From Xylophilus rhododendri (GTDB lineage: Bacteria > Pseudomonadota > Gammaproteobacteria > Burkholderiales > Burkholderiaceae_C): a stretch of 64,000 bases of DNA. Location: positions 1,116,001 through 1,180,000 of the forward strand of contig NZ_CP047650.1 of assembly GCF_009906855.1 (NCBI RefSeq). The letters run 5' to 3'. The translations under genes were made by a program, and so were the position numbers. Of this stretch, positions 36,301 through 42,369 are shown in pieces. Every line of letters begins with the position of its first letter. Within the stretch, counting starts at the first letter, position 1. The notes beneath the pieces were generated by a model. The model was not told the origin of the DNA, did not search any database, and saw only the letters and a list, made by a program, of their open reading frames with translations.

Positions 36301-37013
36301 AAGGGGCGGAGCATGCCGCGCGCGCCGGCATGCGCTACCTCATGGAGACATATTTCACGGCGAACACGGATGCGCAACGGTTCAGCATCATCAAGCACCT
36401 GGTGCAGGAAAGGCAGAAAAACCCGCTGCGTTATATGCTGGAGCGGACGGTGGCAGCCAGATTCAATGTGGCGGAAGCGGTTGCGGCGCGTGTGGGCAGC
36501 GCCAGATTTCCTTTCGACACGTCCGCCGCCGGTCTGGCGGATGGCTGGAGCTATATATTCCTATACCTGCGCGCTTTGGGGCATTTGCCTGAAGAGCGTG
36601 CCTTTCTGTGGAATACCTTGCAGGAGGCATTCAGGCTCCATCATATGGAGCTGAAAACCGAGATCGATTATCAGCAAGGCTCGGTCAGCGTGACGTACGA
36701 CAATAAAGCCTATCCCGATTTTGCCGATTTCAAGATCGCCGATCTCGAGGAGTTCGTCGATGGCCTGCCACCGGGCACGAATTTCGGCATCGAATATGCG
36801 CTGCAGCCGGTCGACCCCGATGAGTTGCCGCGCAGTGTATTCATCGTGCACGGATCGCGCGGCCCCGGAGATCCGCACCGCAAGGCGAACGACATCCTGC
36901 TGTACCTGAATCACATATTGCCCGGCCCGCACATCGAAATCCTCGCGCACGCCTTGATCCGTCAGCTGGATCAGAAAAAAGGCCGGCAAGCTCCTGCGCG
37001 GGCCGCGACATGA
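27369..37013 (+). CDS. Giant 3214-residue protein, candidate type III secreted effector
   Basis: One uninterrupted frame, ATG 27369, no strong RBS. No signal peptide. The first 25 residues hold seven Ser and three Asn, and after Glu4 no acidic residue occurs until Asp40, as in type III secretion signals. Residues about 409-474 are basic, Pro/Gly/Gln-rich and disordered. The remainder is mostly helical with few long hydrophobic stretches. A V-x-G-x-D-x-N-x-x-P/E motif recurs near residues 286, 322 and 2426, with a related YDENGRP at 258. An Ala/Gln-rich linker lies near 1880-1910. No catalytic domain is recognised. Base composition is clearly lower in GC than the flanks, suggesting acquisition. 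Length and single-gene layout recall very large effectors (AvrE, XopAD/RipS class), but no sequence match to them is claimed. Confidence 0.72.
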   Translation: MTAEFNPSSSANNSAAHSSISALTLLTQSLLRRNQKQPQDTLQTDSIIKEPNLPPREISEEMNKLLNLKSTEASHESLHPPAEVPANSESDKPRHGRSRRELRAMQDRNGRHHYVTAQVEAQHGGQFVEWATGLYHYYHNGVLQGQTSYIVGLDGSIYQIFEPQHAGPAPASAYSQGQTGIRTTQAPPQITTSRNPKLPYWGPNQSDLPGVSTRKPGQAGNNNFDGNAATRAGVFQKSSLAARHFSTKRPAPLYHSKYDENGRPVDASQEYTGVTDYYGRTVKTHVVGYDMNGKEIFAHLGRRKLIGMLPNKTAVYGDYERVLIGWDENRRPMYMGDNRPQGTIDPQYLGRTASTPAYGKGFEFADTNWWEHNYTTTTRGPRINIPTSRPSYLNQYDKYGHVTRDPETEKTRGRGRSRAGQHQPAGPGNPAPIQGQQPGHRPPDNRAPHYGENSDPGHKYRNPAGGHLPQRHGSSNQLARWQVARPKYPQYFVFEDIIYKGVDQMFASVRSKRQIGVRFTELAAPPIPTGNQSIDIQAWTDYAAQNNIYQMQQRQFSSTIESEKPLMDTIKTLEREMFEAEQARMENAQQKRESVDETAVAKLPVAYFTSETMDALLEEVLPRYRDAYGNALTEVQAEESFHNKIAEDIKTRIFQYFRNPESELEKKIIRFIKACAGFKTIFGKNASFVFTPTLQKGLVGEYPRNISLELRYALADKLLNIQYNPIYIAAGPPDHPYIHLSNAFVQKIETELYDTQTIVNIYYDPAHADALTRASEGLEKTAKTRIADEMIARRTPGFPLVRTSKAFFTPESGKYSPVSINTLEEYEQVVIAYDLEPGVSIRDERAPLEVLARMPFQQAGQELRKIFLPLKSRLDRVFVRFAGKDSAGNATGKIVRWKPERSVGEEVANYYIDPLYGFNKIVTAIMGKDRGDLHMLMQFAEREFNSISGIHALCEALEDCETRMLETIYHSKIAWHVVGVAAESEEEFRRMPAYRIWVLCKYAISALDDGKGGVTLAMARFLTDIAEGNERGDLVRIALKEINRFCLAQDPEQWRIAEQADEKLVELRNSVREIKLQDHIETRPQIAELLSRIGQLNFESLVETDDIVKARQISQEVGSALIDLIITVVSRGSLFQSSAQNAVEIIDNHTLGVMNYVIAGCVEHFDKVLGAIPGADKYITTDAIEKVMAEIEANFDANDNLLGKTARIFRGHFVQNIKQMFCIPGSFSPAGLISLLPQTIFSTLNDLVYLDMITHNIKGYRNISREHVNALQRKYFNSLADKGREELKANFKWVYYSLCKIGAIEDSEFLTKSQPLFFGENFFSLLQEYVASTTGEAPLPEHHPLEAITAMAESGAGAEPPAADADPNAVDDKKRTLVDPADIVPIQSSNVMLQGQEAYEKKHFLVAQIYIRQIAEIKHLRPTGMEFPDADYINMLGPLDPEVAQLKATFNMRGGTGGYPAYDEYIRKFTITTTNAAGQPREVSFEVTLKSNNVESAQEVIAEQMQKNQEFMDFLADKNRKAAEFCVIADVRKSGGGRTQTVARQTVNHGIRFFDVQVDYQAVHKVKQDGYRAVIGVLPRYSPVNPTNPEALDYCRLMNDGQVLQEDRFKVITEVPDRVVYIKGRMKGRQRELFYDEKNNLITTREGGTQQFSSVDSDFTREARIDHARKRGFFTVDTETHVVPVATEFGKFKVFSKTPFIFRALAPIVSPLMTHTDVETLKRAIWAGQWVADRARTAPFMGLGVVHVDMTKTASMGLGWPYVEAGVVGSAVGQTTLYVDFETISLMRTSMDEAAAASAASRALRNRVAANPFSERPTAIMQFFWDHLHAQFNILATSLTDAVRFATPDIRFNEIIKAVFAPLTPYADVGQLKSLLLPSTQQQLRAAAQAASAQPNNAAAQAAAVSATRTVLRQNLYAAALNSPVAVMDAIARFDEMVSGISAAFAHDTLDLAVKHEADHASNNHAFTMSASDKESFYQEKIFYSFVKSLQIAAYGIEMSTAVGLNQQDAVATFYGHFDSAQHTAQRWGYDEFNEVTAEQTSMVGEVWDKLKVLSRANPQDYERRIDQITRSLIKNPTPQTLKELGGIFAVANRHLTTGDRHQLADTAYDFLSQKTQRALQNLQDFTHAVYTQIKMYGQDQNRYIQLLRSNNIIKQDYDVEWRSVTTFIKEFDSSLTAIRNLDLTRCFRDIRMVFDPEDLQVKKQLTRIGGRAFATIYSRETQQPLYTVAHQLAISMDRQSGKKTLLFVSPLPIAPADLLQMVESTQRAMANPGFPALIGSTKDFMKNADILVNHEPKVSGKILDAKAFKRLFETSATEVELRRSLSHHDISSALTPRTSARMFWDFTLVEPARSAGGTATAVKYQYSSYKGRTYKIHAKRQLVNSASAQNTALPTSRPVELPITPVLVKVEYLKPNSTEIGRFTVVGADANGEPAFYGKNLSTDKTKIRVLQLLSTVSRGKVDDIVSMKKLNAGESDYQDFMNKWNARNAQFKLKLSKITRLGMFATFIERLMEDCDVYFSLGDVSWRQFMSRTDHNIDKVIAIMRALEFRKGAVERPDGLPYIPLTDIYNVIDVNFHRFQTRASALDMLYELSMLELGNNKCATIAAPTEEDLLNKIANYCRSVQCEDVDDETYQQSADAGKTYNKNAVRMLRRSYGHFIGHAARFSSKLNPAFHTAVVKQTMQKMEAQEARAVSQNDEILENLLEVLFPIYNSDADERKAYLYAGIKLYLENQRLPLLARFLNEKVFYALDLMSLAADEWKVTISWSDEKIRFEHGPQGSVARTISFIGLMTTFSPTDRRQFMRAFEECHALRGQKLFPEDKGDSEVTYTLIPAVSGQFNERFKISSTLKTTLDSLALKDSGLGYVLPELDGSESTARNDLDYKDLRRKFNLDKLSTYGINRHLQTRKFNAKDTQAMAKTFSLWLPSSEIARHFYHTGSEQAPSQAAPFTYLPADMQRDIGRMQAAVRSLPQALQGAEHAARAGMRYLMETYFTANTDAQRFSIIKHLVQERQKNPLRYMLERTVAARFNVAEAVAARVGSARFPFDTSAAGLADGWSYIFLYLRALGHLPEERAFLWNTLQEAFRLHHMELKTEIDYQQGSVSVTYDNKAYPDFADFKIADLEEFVDGLPPGTNFGIEYALQPVDPDELPRSVFIVHGSRGPGDPHRKANDILLYLNHILPGPHIEILAHALIRQLDQKKGRQAPARAAT

Positions 37014-37020
37014 GTCGCGG
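37003..37020. terminator. Hairpin across the stop codon of the giant gene
   Basis: CCGCGAC at 37003-37009 pairs with GTCGCGG at 37014-37020 around the loop ATGA, which contains the stop codon. It lies between convergent genes, so a bidirectional terminator is possible, but no T-run follows on either strand. Confidence 0.3.
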
Positions 37021-37028
37021 CAGGTCCG

Positions 37029-38966
37029 TCAGAGCCGGATGGCCTCGAAGCCGGTGATCAGCAGCCGTGCCTCGCCCACATGGGGCTGCGCCGCATCGCG
37101 GATGGTGTCCGCCGAGCGCACGGTTTCACCGAAATCCAGGCCGGTCTGCGCTTCGATTTTCTCGATCGGCACGCGCCAGTGGTTGACCTGGACCGAGGCC
37201 AGTGGCTGCGGCGCTCCGAGCGAGTGCCGGGCCTCGGCCAGCAATTTGAGCTGATCCACCACCAGCCCGACGGCGCGCGCGCCCGCCGGGCCCTTCCACA
37301 CCACGATCTTGAAGAAGGAGGAAGGGATCTGCACGTCGTCGGCCCAGAGGTCGATCCTGTCGTCGAAGACCGGTCCCTGGAAGACGCAGAGCCGGCCCTT
37401 GGAGGCCGTGTCCAGCACGCCGTTCTCCAGCACATAACGCTCCAGCCCCTGCCAGTACACGGCGCTTTCGTTGAAGCGGAAGTGCTGGGGCGAGCAGTTG
37501 CTGAAGTGGAAGGTGTCGGCGTTGGCGCGGGCCGCCTCCTCGGCCGTGCCCCAGGTGGGGTCGCTGCGGCGCGTGAGGTGGCCGCGGTCGAAGTAGGTGG
37601 ACCAGGCGGAGTAGAAGGTCTGGTCCAGGAAGAAGCTCGCGCTGACGCGCGGGTCCTTGAACCAGACCTCGCCTTCGGATGCATTCGCCTGGCCGGTCTG
37701 CCGGTCGACTTCCAGGTAGGTGCGGCCGTCGATGTTGGTGGCGGTGAACATCGCGATGCGGTGGCCCTTGTCCAGCTTCAGGCTGAAGTGCTCGTACTTC
37801 AGCTCGCCCGAAGCGGCGTCGGCCTCGCCGGCGCGCAGCGGTGCGATCCTGCGCGCCAGGGCCTCGCCCGCCTGGGGCAGCGGCAGCGGCAAGCCGTCGA
37901 TGAATGCCGTGTCGAAGCCCTGGCGGTTGGCATAGTCCTGGTCGACCTGCACCGCCTCGGCGCCCCGCCTGAGGGTGCGGGCGGGCGACAGCACCGGCCG
38001 GGGCGGCGACAGGGTCGGCGGGCCGTCCTGCGCCGCCGCCGCGCCGGCTGCCTGCAAGGCCTGCTGCAGCAGCGTCCGGGCCGGTTCCGGCAAGGAATCG
38101 AGCCGCGCTGCGAGGTCGCGGTAGATGGCGCTGATGCGTATGCCTTCGTTGACGTTGCGCGGCACCTGGTCGCCGAAGGTGCTGCGGTCGGTGAAAGGCT
38201 CGCCCCAGTGGTGCAGCGCCACCAGCTGCCAGTCGTCGTTGAAGACCGGCGAACCGGAGGAGCCCTGCTCGGTGTCGGTTTCGTAGAGCAGGGTGCGGTC
38301 GGTGCGCGCCGTCAGGATGTTGTTGCGCACCGAGATCATCTTGGGCCAGCCCGAGGGGTGCTGGACGATGTTGGTGCTCATGCCGATGACGTGTTTGTCG
38401 GGCTGGTCGGACAGGGCGCAGAAGCCCAGGTCGGCCGGCTCCGCCAGGCCCGACTGCCGCTGGCCGAGGGCGACCAGGGCGTAGTCGAGCTGGTCCTCGG
38501 GCGAGAACAGGGCGAAGGCGTCCGGGTCCAGCAGGTAGGTGGTGGACGGCCGCGGCACGCCGCGCTCATCCAGCTCGCGAAAGAAGGTCAGCTGGGTGCC
38601 GCGCGCGGCGGCGGCATCGGCGATCACATGCCGGTTGGTGATGAAGAGGCGCGGACTGACCATGAAGCCGGTGCCGATCTCCGACTTCTGCCCGTCGCTC
38701 ACCTCCACATAGGCCACGGCACGGCCGACCGTGGCGCCGCGCGAGAGGAAGGCCACACGCAGGAAGTCCTCGGTGTTGCCGGTGATGGACTCCGCTCCGG
38801 CGGCGGCCATCAGCGAGCGGTGGCGCACGGCGTAGGAGCGGGCCCGGCCGGTGTCGGGCTCGGCGTCGCGCCAGCGTCCGGCGGCGACCAGCTGGCGGGT
38901 CTTGCGGCGCTCGTCCGCGGTTCTCGCGACATCGGCCTGGAAGGCTTTCAAAGCGTCCGCATCCAT
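37029..38966 (-). CDS. Trypsin-like serine protease fused to a DNA/RNA non-specific endonuclease
   Basis: 645 residues, ATG 38966 with AGGAG upstream. The N-terminal 80 residues form a helical extension. A chymotrypsin-fold protease lies at about 85-285 with the triad His113 (FITNRHVIAD), Asp161 (DQLDYALVAL) and Ser237 (TEQGSSGSPVF). A Pro/Ala linker (305-335) leads to a Serratia-type beta-beta-alpha-metal nuclease at about 345-640. This carries DRGH at 460-463 (catalytic His463), then FSNCSPQ (Asn490) and N499/W505/E509. All key residues of both enzymes are present. There is no signal peptide, so it is probably cytoplasmic. Fusion suggests that proteolysis and nucleic-acid cleavage are coupled, as in stress, toxin or defence proteins. 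It is convergent with the giant gene. A Pho-like repeat precedes it. Confidence 0.87.
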   Translation of the reverse strand: MDADALKAFQADVARTADERRKTRQLVAAGRWRDAEPDTGRARSYAVRHRSLMAAAGAESITGNTEDFLRVAFLSRGATVGRAVAYVEVSDGQKSEIGTGFMVSPRLFITNRHVIADAAAARGTQLTFFRELDERGVPRPSTTYLLDPDAFALFSPEDQLDYALVALGQRQSGLAEPADLGFCALSDQPDKHVIGMSTNIVQHPSGWPKMISVRNNILTARTDRTLLYETDTEQGSSGSPVFNDDWQLVALHHWGEPFTDRSTFGDQVPRNVNEGIRISAIYRDLAARLDSLPEPARTLLQQALQAAGAAAAQDGPPTLSPPRPVLSPARTLRRGAEAVQVDQDYANRQGFDTAFIDGLPLPLPQAGEALARRIAPLRAGEADAASGELKYEHFSLKLDKGHRIAMFTATNIDGRTYLEVDRQTGQANASEGEVWFKDPRVSASFFLDQTFYSAWSTYFDRGHLTRRSDPTWGTAEEAARANADTFHFSNCSPQHFRFNESAVYWQGLERYVLENGVLDTASKGRLCVFQGPVFDDRIDLWADDVQIPSSFFKIVVWKGPAGARAVGLVVDQLKLLAEARHSLGAPQPLASVQVNHWRVPIEKIEAQTGLDFGETVRSADTIRDAAQPHVGEARLLITGFEAIRL

Positions 38967-39024
38967 CAGGTCTCCTTGGTGCGCTGCCCGTGTCCGGCAA
39001 GCCGGGCCATTCAACGCACTTTGG

Positions 39025-39042
39025 GCGACAGATCCGTGACAT
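39025..39042 (-). promoter_or_regulatory. Weak Pho-box-like direct repeat before the protease-nuclease gene
   Basis: On the minus strand ATGTCAC-GGAT-CTGTCGC, each half 6/7 to CTGTCAT/C with an 11-bp period. It is followed after 10 nt by TTGAAT, which could act as a -10. The ATG is 58 nt downstream. Two mismatched halves make this clearly weaker than the site at 26485. Confidence 0.35.
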
Positions 39043-39055
39043 CCGCCCTGCGGCT

Positions 39056-40066
39056 TCAGAAACCTTCCAGCACCACCTTGCCGCGCGCCTTGCCGCTTTC
39101 GATGAAGGCATGCGCCCGGCTCAGGTTGGCGGCGTCGATGACACCGAAGGACTCGGCCAGCGTGCTGCGCAGCACACCCGCATCGACCAGCCGGGCCACC
39201 TCGGCCAGCAGCTCGCCCTGGCGGTGCATGTCGGCGGTCTGGTGCATGGAGCGGGCGAACATGAACTCCCAGTGCAGGGAGAGGCTCTTGCGCTTGAGCG
39301 GCATGGCGTCCAGCACCTTCATGTCGTCGATGAGAGCCAGCTTGCCTTGCGGCAGCAGGGCCTCGATCAGCTCCGCATAGTGCTGCTCGGTCTGGGTGAG
39401 GCTGGCCACCATGTCCACATGCTGCAGGCCCTGGGCGCGCAGCTCGGCGGACAGCGGCTTGGCGTGGTCTATCACCAGATGGGCGCCCAGGTCCAGGCAC
39501 CACTGGCGGGTCTCGGGGCGGGAGGCGGTCGCCACGATCTTCAGTTGGGTGAGCCGGCGCGCGAGCTGGATCAGGATGGAGCCGACACCGCCCGCGCCGC
39601 CCACGACCAGCAGGCTCTGGCCTTCGCCGCCGCCGTGCGGCACGCCCAGGCGGTCGAACAGCAGCTCGTAGGCGGTGATCGCGGTGAGCGGCAGCGCGGC
39701 CGCCTGGGCGTCGGTGAGCGAAGCGGGGGCGCGCGCCACGATGCGTTCATCGACCGCATGCAGTTCGCTGTTGGTGCCGGGCCGGGTGATGTCGCCCGAG
39801 TAGTAGACCCGGTCGCCGGGCTGGAAGGCGCTCACCTCGGCGCCCACGGCCTCGACCGTGCCACAGGCGTCCCAGCCGAGCACCCGGTATCGCCCGGCCG
39901 GCGGCGTGGCGCTGGCGCGCACCTTCACATCCACCGGGTTGACCGAGACGGCCGCGACCCGCACCAGCAGGTCGCGCGGGCCGATGCCGGGCGTGGGCAG
40001 GTCGATGTCCTGCAGCGCGCCGGTTTCGGTGATGGGCAGGGGGCGGTTGAATCCGATGGCTTTCAT
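39056..40066 (-). CDS. Zinc-type alcohol dehydrogenase-like / quinone-oxidoreductase family protein
   Basis: 336 residues, ATG 40066. The MDR fold is clear. The N-terminal GroES-like part (PRDLLVRVAAVSVNPVDVKVR; VLGWDACGTVEAVG) is followed by a Rossmann domain with the nucleotide motif VVGGAGGVGSILIQLA (about residues 155-170). It matches the zinc-type alcohol dehydrogenase-like subgroup (MKAIGFNRPLPI start; SLSLHWEFMFARSMHQT near the end). The Cys ligands of the structural zinc lobe are absent, so it is probably an NADPH-dependent quinone/enone reductase. It is divergent from the LysR gene at 40150, 83 bp away, which is the likely regulator. Confidence 0.9.
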   Translation of the reverse strand: MKAIGFNRPLPITETGALQDIDLPTPGIGPRDLLVRVAAVSVNPVDVKVRASATPPAGRYRVLGWDACGTVEAVGAEVSAFQPGDRVYYSGDITRPGTNSELHAVDERIVARAPASLTDAQAAALPLTAITAYELLFDRLGVPHGGGEGQSLLVVGGAGGVGSILIQLARRLTQLKIVATASRPETRQWCLDLGAHLVIDHAKPLSAELRAQGLQHVDMVASLTQTEQHYAELIEALLPQGKLALIDDMKVLDAMPLKRKSLSLHWEFMFARSMHQTADMHRQGELLAEVARLVDAGVLRSTLAESFGVIDAANLSRAHAFIESGKARGKVVLEGF

Positions 40067-40149
40067 GCAATGTCCTCGAAGGTCGAAGAGGCGAGTCTAA
40101 AAACTCTGTGCGCGTTTGATAATCCCGTCCGCAACCGAATCACCTTCAA

Positions 40150-41127
40150 ATGAAGATTGAAAATCCAGCCGATCTGCGGGTGCTGCTGCAGACCGCGCGC
40201 GGCGGCAGCCTGAGTGCGGCGGCCAGGACCCTGGGCATGACGCCGGCCGCCGCCAGCGCCACGCTCAAGCGCCTGGAGGGTCAGCTGGGCGCCCGCCTCT
40301 TCGAGCGCTCCACCCGTGCCATGCGGCTGACACCCCAGGGCCAGACCCTGCTGGCATATGCCGAGCGGGCCTTCGAACTGCTGGCCGAAGGCGAGGCTCT
40401 GGTGGCGGACGACCGCGCGGCGCTGCAGGGCACGCTGCGGGTGGCCGCGCCCTCGGACCTGGCCCGCACCGTGCTGCTGCCCTGGTTCGACGATTTCCAG
40501 CGAACGCATCCCGGCCTGCGCCTGGAGCTGGTGGTGGGCGACCGGCTGCACGACGTGCTGCGCGACGAGGTCGATCTGGCCATCCGCTACGGCCTGCTCG
40601 CCGACTCGCGGCTGGTCGCACGCCGGCTGGCGCCGGCGCAGCCGGTGCTCAGCGCGGCGCCGGCCTATCTGGCACGGCACGGCAGGCCGAACACGCCGCA
40701 GGATCTGCTGCGCCACAACTGCATCACCTTCCAGCGCGGCGGGCGCCGCCACAAGCTGTGGCGCTTCGCGCAGCACGGCGTCTGGCAGGAGGTGCGGGTG
40801 GACGGGGACCGCAGCGTGGACGATGCCTCGCTCGCCCGCGAATGGGCGGTGGCCGGCGCCGGCATCATCCTGAAATCGTCGATCGACGTGGGGCCGGACC
40901 TCGCCAGCGGCGCCCTGGTGCGCCTGCTGGCGGACTGGGAGACCGAGGCCTACCCGCTGCACGCCCTGCTGCCCAGCAGGCGTTTCGTGCCCAGGCGGGT
41001 GAGCGCGCTGGTCGACTATCTGGCGCTGAGGTTTTCGACCATGCCGGCGGCTGCTCCCGCGGACCGGCCCTTCAGTGCGCCAGCCGTGGACGCGGAGGAA
41101 AACCATGGCCACGCGCCGAAAGCGTGA
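40150..41127 (+). CDS. LysR-family transcriptional regulator
   Basis: 325 residues, ATG 40150. The N-terminal winged HTH is typical (DLRVLLQTARGGSLSAAARTLGMTPAAASATLKRLEGQLG). The periplasmic-binding-like effector domain starts near residue 90 (GTLRVAAPSDLARTVLLPWF). It is divergent from the ADH-like gene and so probably controls that gene. Its last 56 bp overlap, tail to tail, the end of the MFS gene on the other strand, which gives it an unusually long C-terminal tail (residues about 300-325). Confidence 0.92.
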   Translation: MKIENPADLRVLLQTARGGSLSAAARTLGMTPAAASATLKRLEGQLGARLFERSTRAMRLTPQGQTLLAYAERAFELLAEGEALVADDRAALQGTLRVAAPSDLARTVLLPWFDDFQRTHPGLRLELVVGDRLHDVLRDEVDLAIRYGLLADSRLVARRLAPAQPVLSAAPAYLARHGRPNTPQDLLRHNCITFQRGGRRHKLWRFAQHGVWQEVRVDGDRSVDDASLAREWAVAGAGIILKSSIDVGPDLASGALVRLLADWETEAYPLHALLPSRRFVPRRVSALVDYLALRFSTMPAAAPADRPFSAPAVDAEENHGHAPKA

Positions 41128-42274
41128 TGGCCAGCGCCAGCAGCAGCAGTGCGATCAGTGCCCCGGGAAAGGACTGCGGCCCCCAGTTGTCCAGCAGCAG
41201 GCCGCCCAGCACGCCGCCGCCGGCGATGGCGCTGTTCCATGCCACCACGTTCATCGACAGCGCCACGTCGGCGCCATCGCCCGCCGCATCGGCCAGGGCG
41301 GTCTGCAGCAAGGTGGCGGCGCCGCCGAAACTCAGGCCCCAGACGGCGACACCCGCATAGAGGGCGGCCGGAACCCGGGCCCACAGCGCGAACCACAGGG
41401 CGACCGCCGCGAAGGCGAAAAGGCTGGCCAGCACCGCCGCGCGCAGGTGGCGGTCCACCAGCCGGCCGGTGATGGCGATGCCGCCCAGCGCGGCCACGCC
41501 GAACACCAGCAGGACCAGGTCCACCCGGTCCCGCAGCCCCGCCTGGGCGACGAAGGGCGCCACATAGGTGTAGAGAACGTTGTGGGCCAGCATCCAGGCG
41601 ATGACCACGCCCAGCACCGGCCGCACGCCCGGCGTGCCCAGCACCTTGCGCAGCGCTGGCCGGCTGGAAGCGGCCTGGCCCGGGTAGTCCGGCACCTGGG
41701 CCAGCACCCAGACGATGAGCAGCAGCGTCAGCCCCGACATGATCCAGAAGGCCGAGCGCCAGCCCACCAGGCCGCCCATCAGCGTGCCTAGCGGCACCCC
41801 CAGCGACAGGGCGATCGGCGTGCCGATCATGGCCAGCGCCAGCGCCCTGCCCTGCTGGTGCGGCAGCACCATGCGGCGCGCATAGGAAGCCAGCAGGCTC
41901 CAGGCCAGGCCCGCCGAGGCACCCGCCAGGAAACGCGCCGCCAGGGTCAGGATGAAGTTCGACGAGACGGCGGTGACGGAGTTGAAGACCAGGAAACCCA
42001 CGATGGTCAGCAGCAGGGCATTACGGCGCCGCCAGCCCTGGGTCGCCATGGTCAGCGGGATGGCCGCGATCACCGAGCCCAGCGCATAGGCGGTCACCAT
42101 CTGGCCCGCCATCGCCTGCGACACCCCGAGCCCGGCGCCGACCTGCGGCAACAGGCCGGCCGGAAGTGTCTCGGTGACGATGCAGATGAAGCCCGTCATG
42201 GCGAGCGCCAGCAGTGCGGAGACGGGCAGGCGTTCGGCCTGTGCCGTGGTTCTGGTGGTCATGTTCGAATCCAT
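41072..42274 (-). CDS. MFS transporter (drug/sugar-efflux, DHA1-like)
   Basis: 400 residues, ATG 42274, with a second in-frame ATG at 42262. Twelve hydrophobic segments are visible (for example LPVSALLALAMTGFICIV; LTLLLIVWVLAQV; ALIALLLLALAITLS), with the loop 2-3 region TQGWRRRNALL. The start TETLPAGLLPQVGAGLGVS is typical of the AraJ/YdhP-type efflux group of DHA1. It is divergent from the TetR gene at 42370. The 95-bp gap holds two operator-like palindromes, so TetR-controlled efflux of a small molecule is likely. Confidence 0.92.
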   Translation of the reverse strand: MDSNMTTRTTAQAERLPVSALLALAMTGFICIVTETLPAGLLPQVGAGLGVSQAMAGQMVTAYALGSVIAAIPLTMATQGWRRRNALLLTIVGFLVFNSVTAVSSNFILTLAARFLAGASAGLAWSLLASYARRMVLPHQQGRALALAMIGTPIALSLGVPLGTLMGGLVGWRSAFWIMSGLTLLLIVWVLAQVPDYPGQAASSRPALRKVLGTPGVRPVLGVVIAWMLAHNVLYTYVAPFVAQAGLRDRVDLVLLVFGVAALGGIAITGRLVDRHLRAAVLASLFAFAAVALWFALWARVPAALYAGVAVWGLSFGGAATLLQTALADAAGDGADVALSMNVVAWNSAIAGGGVLGGLLLDNWGPQSFPGALIALLLLALAITLSARGHGFPPRPRLAH

Positions 42275-42278
42275 TTAT

Positions 42279-42345
42279 ATATCGATCGGTATGAATGTAA
42301 TGAGCCGACCAAACGCTTGTCAACGACTTTTGTACCGATTAGTAT
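42279..42345. promoter_or_regulatory. Two TetR-type operator-like sites
   Basis: ATATCGATCGGTAT at 42279-42292 is a near-perfect palindrome (ATAYCGATCGRTAT). A related copy (GTACCGATTAGTAT) lies at 42332-42345. Both sit in the divergent MFS/TetR gap, where a self-regulating TetR protein would bind. Confidence 0.55.
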
Positions 42346-42369
42346 TTATCTCCACGAAAGGAGACCGCC

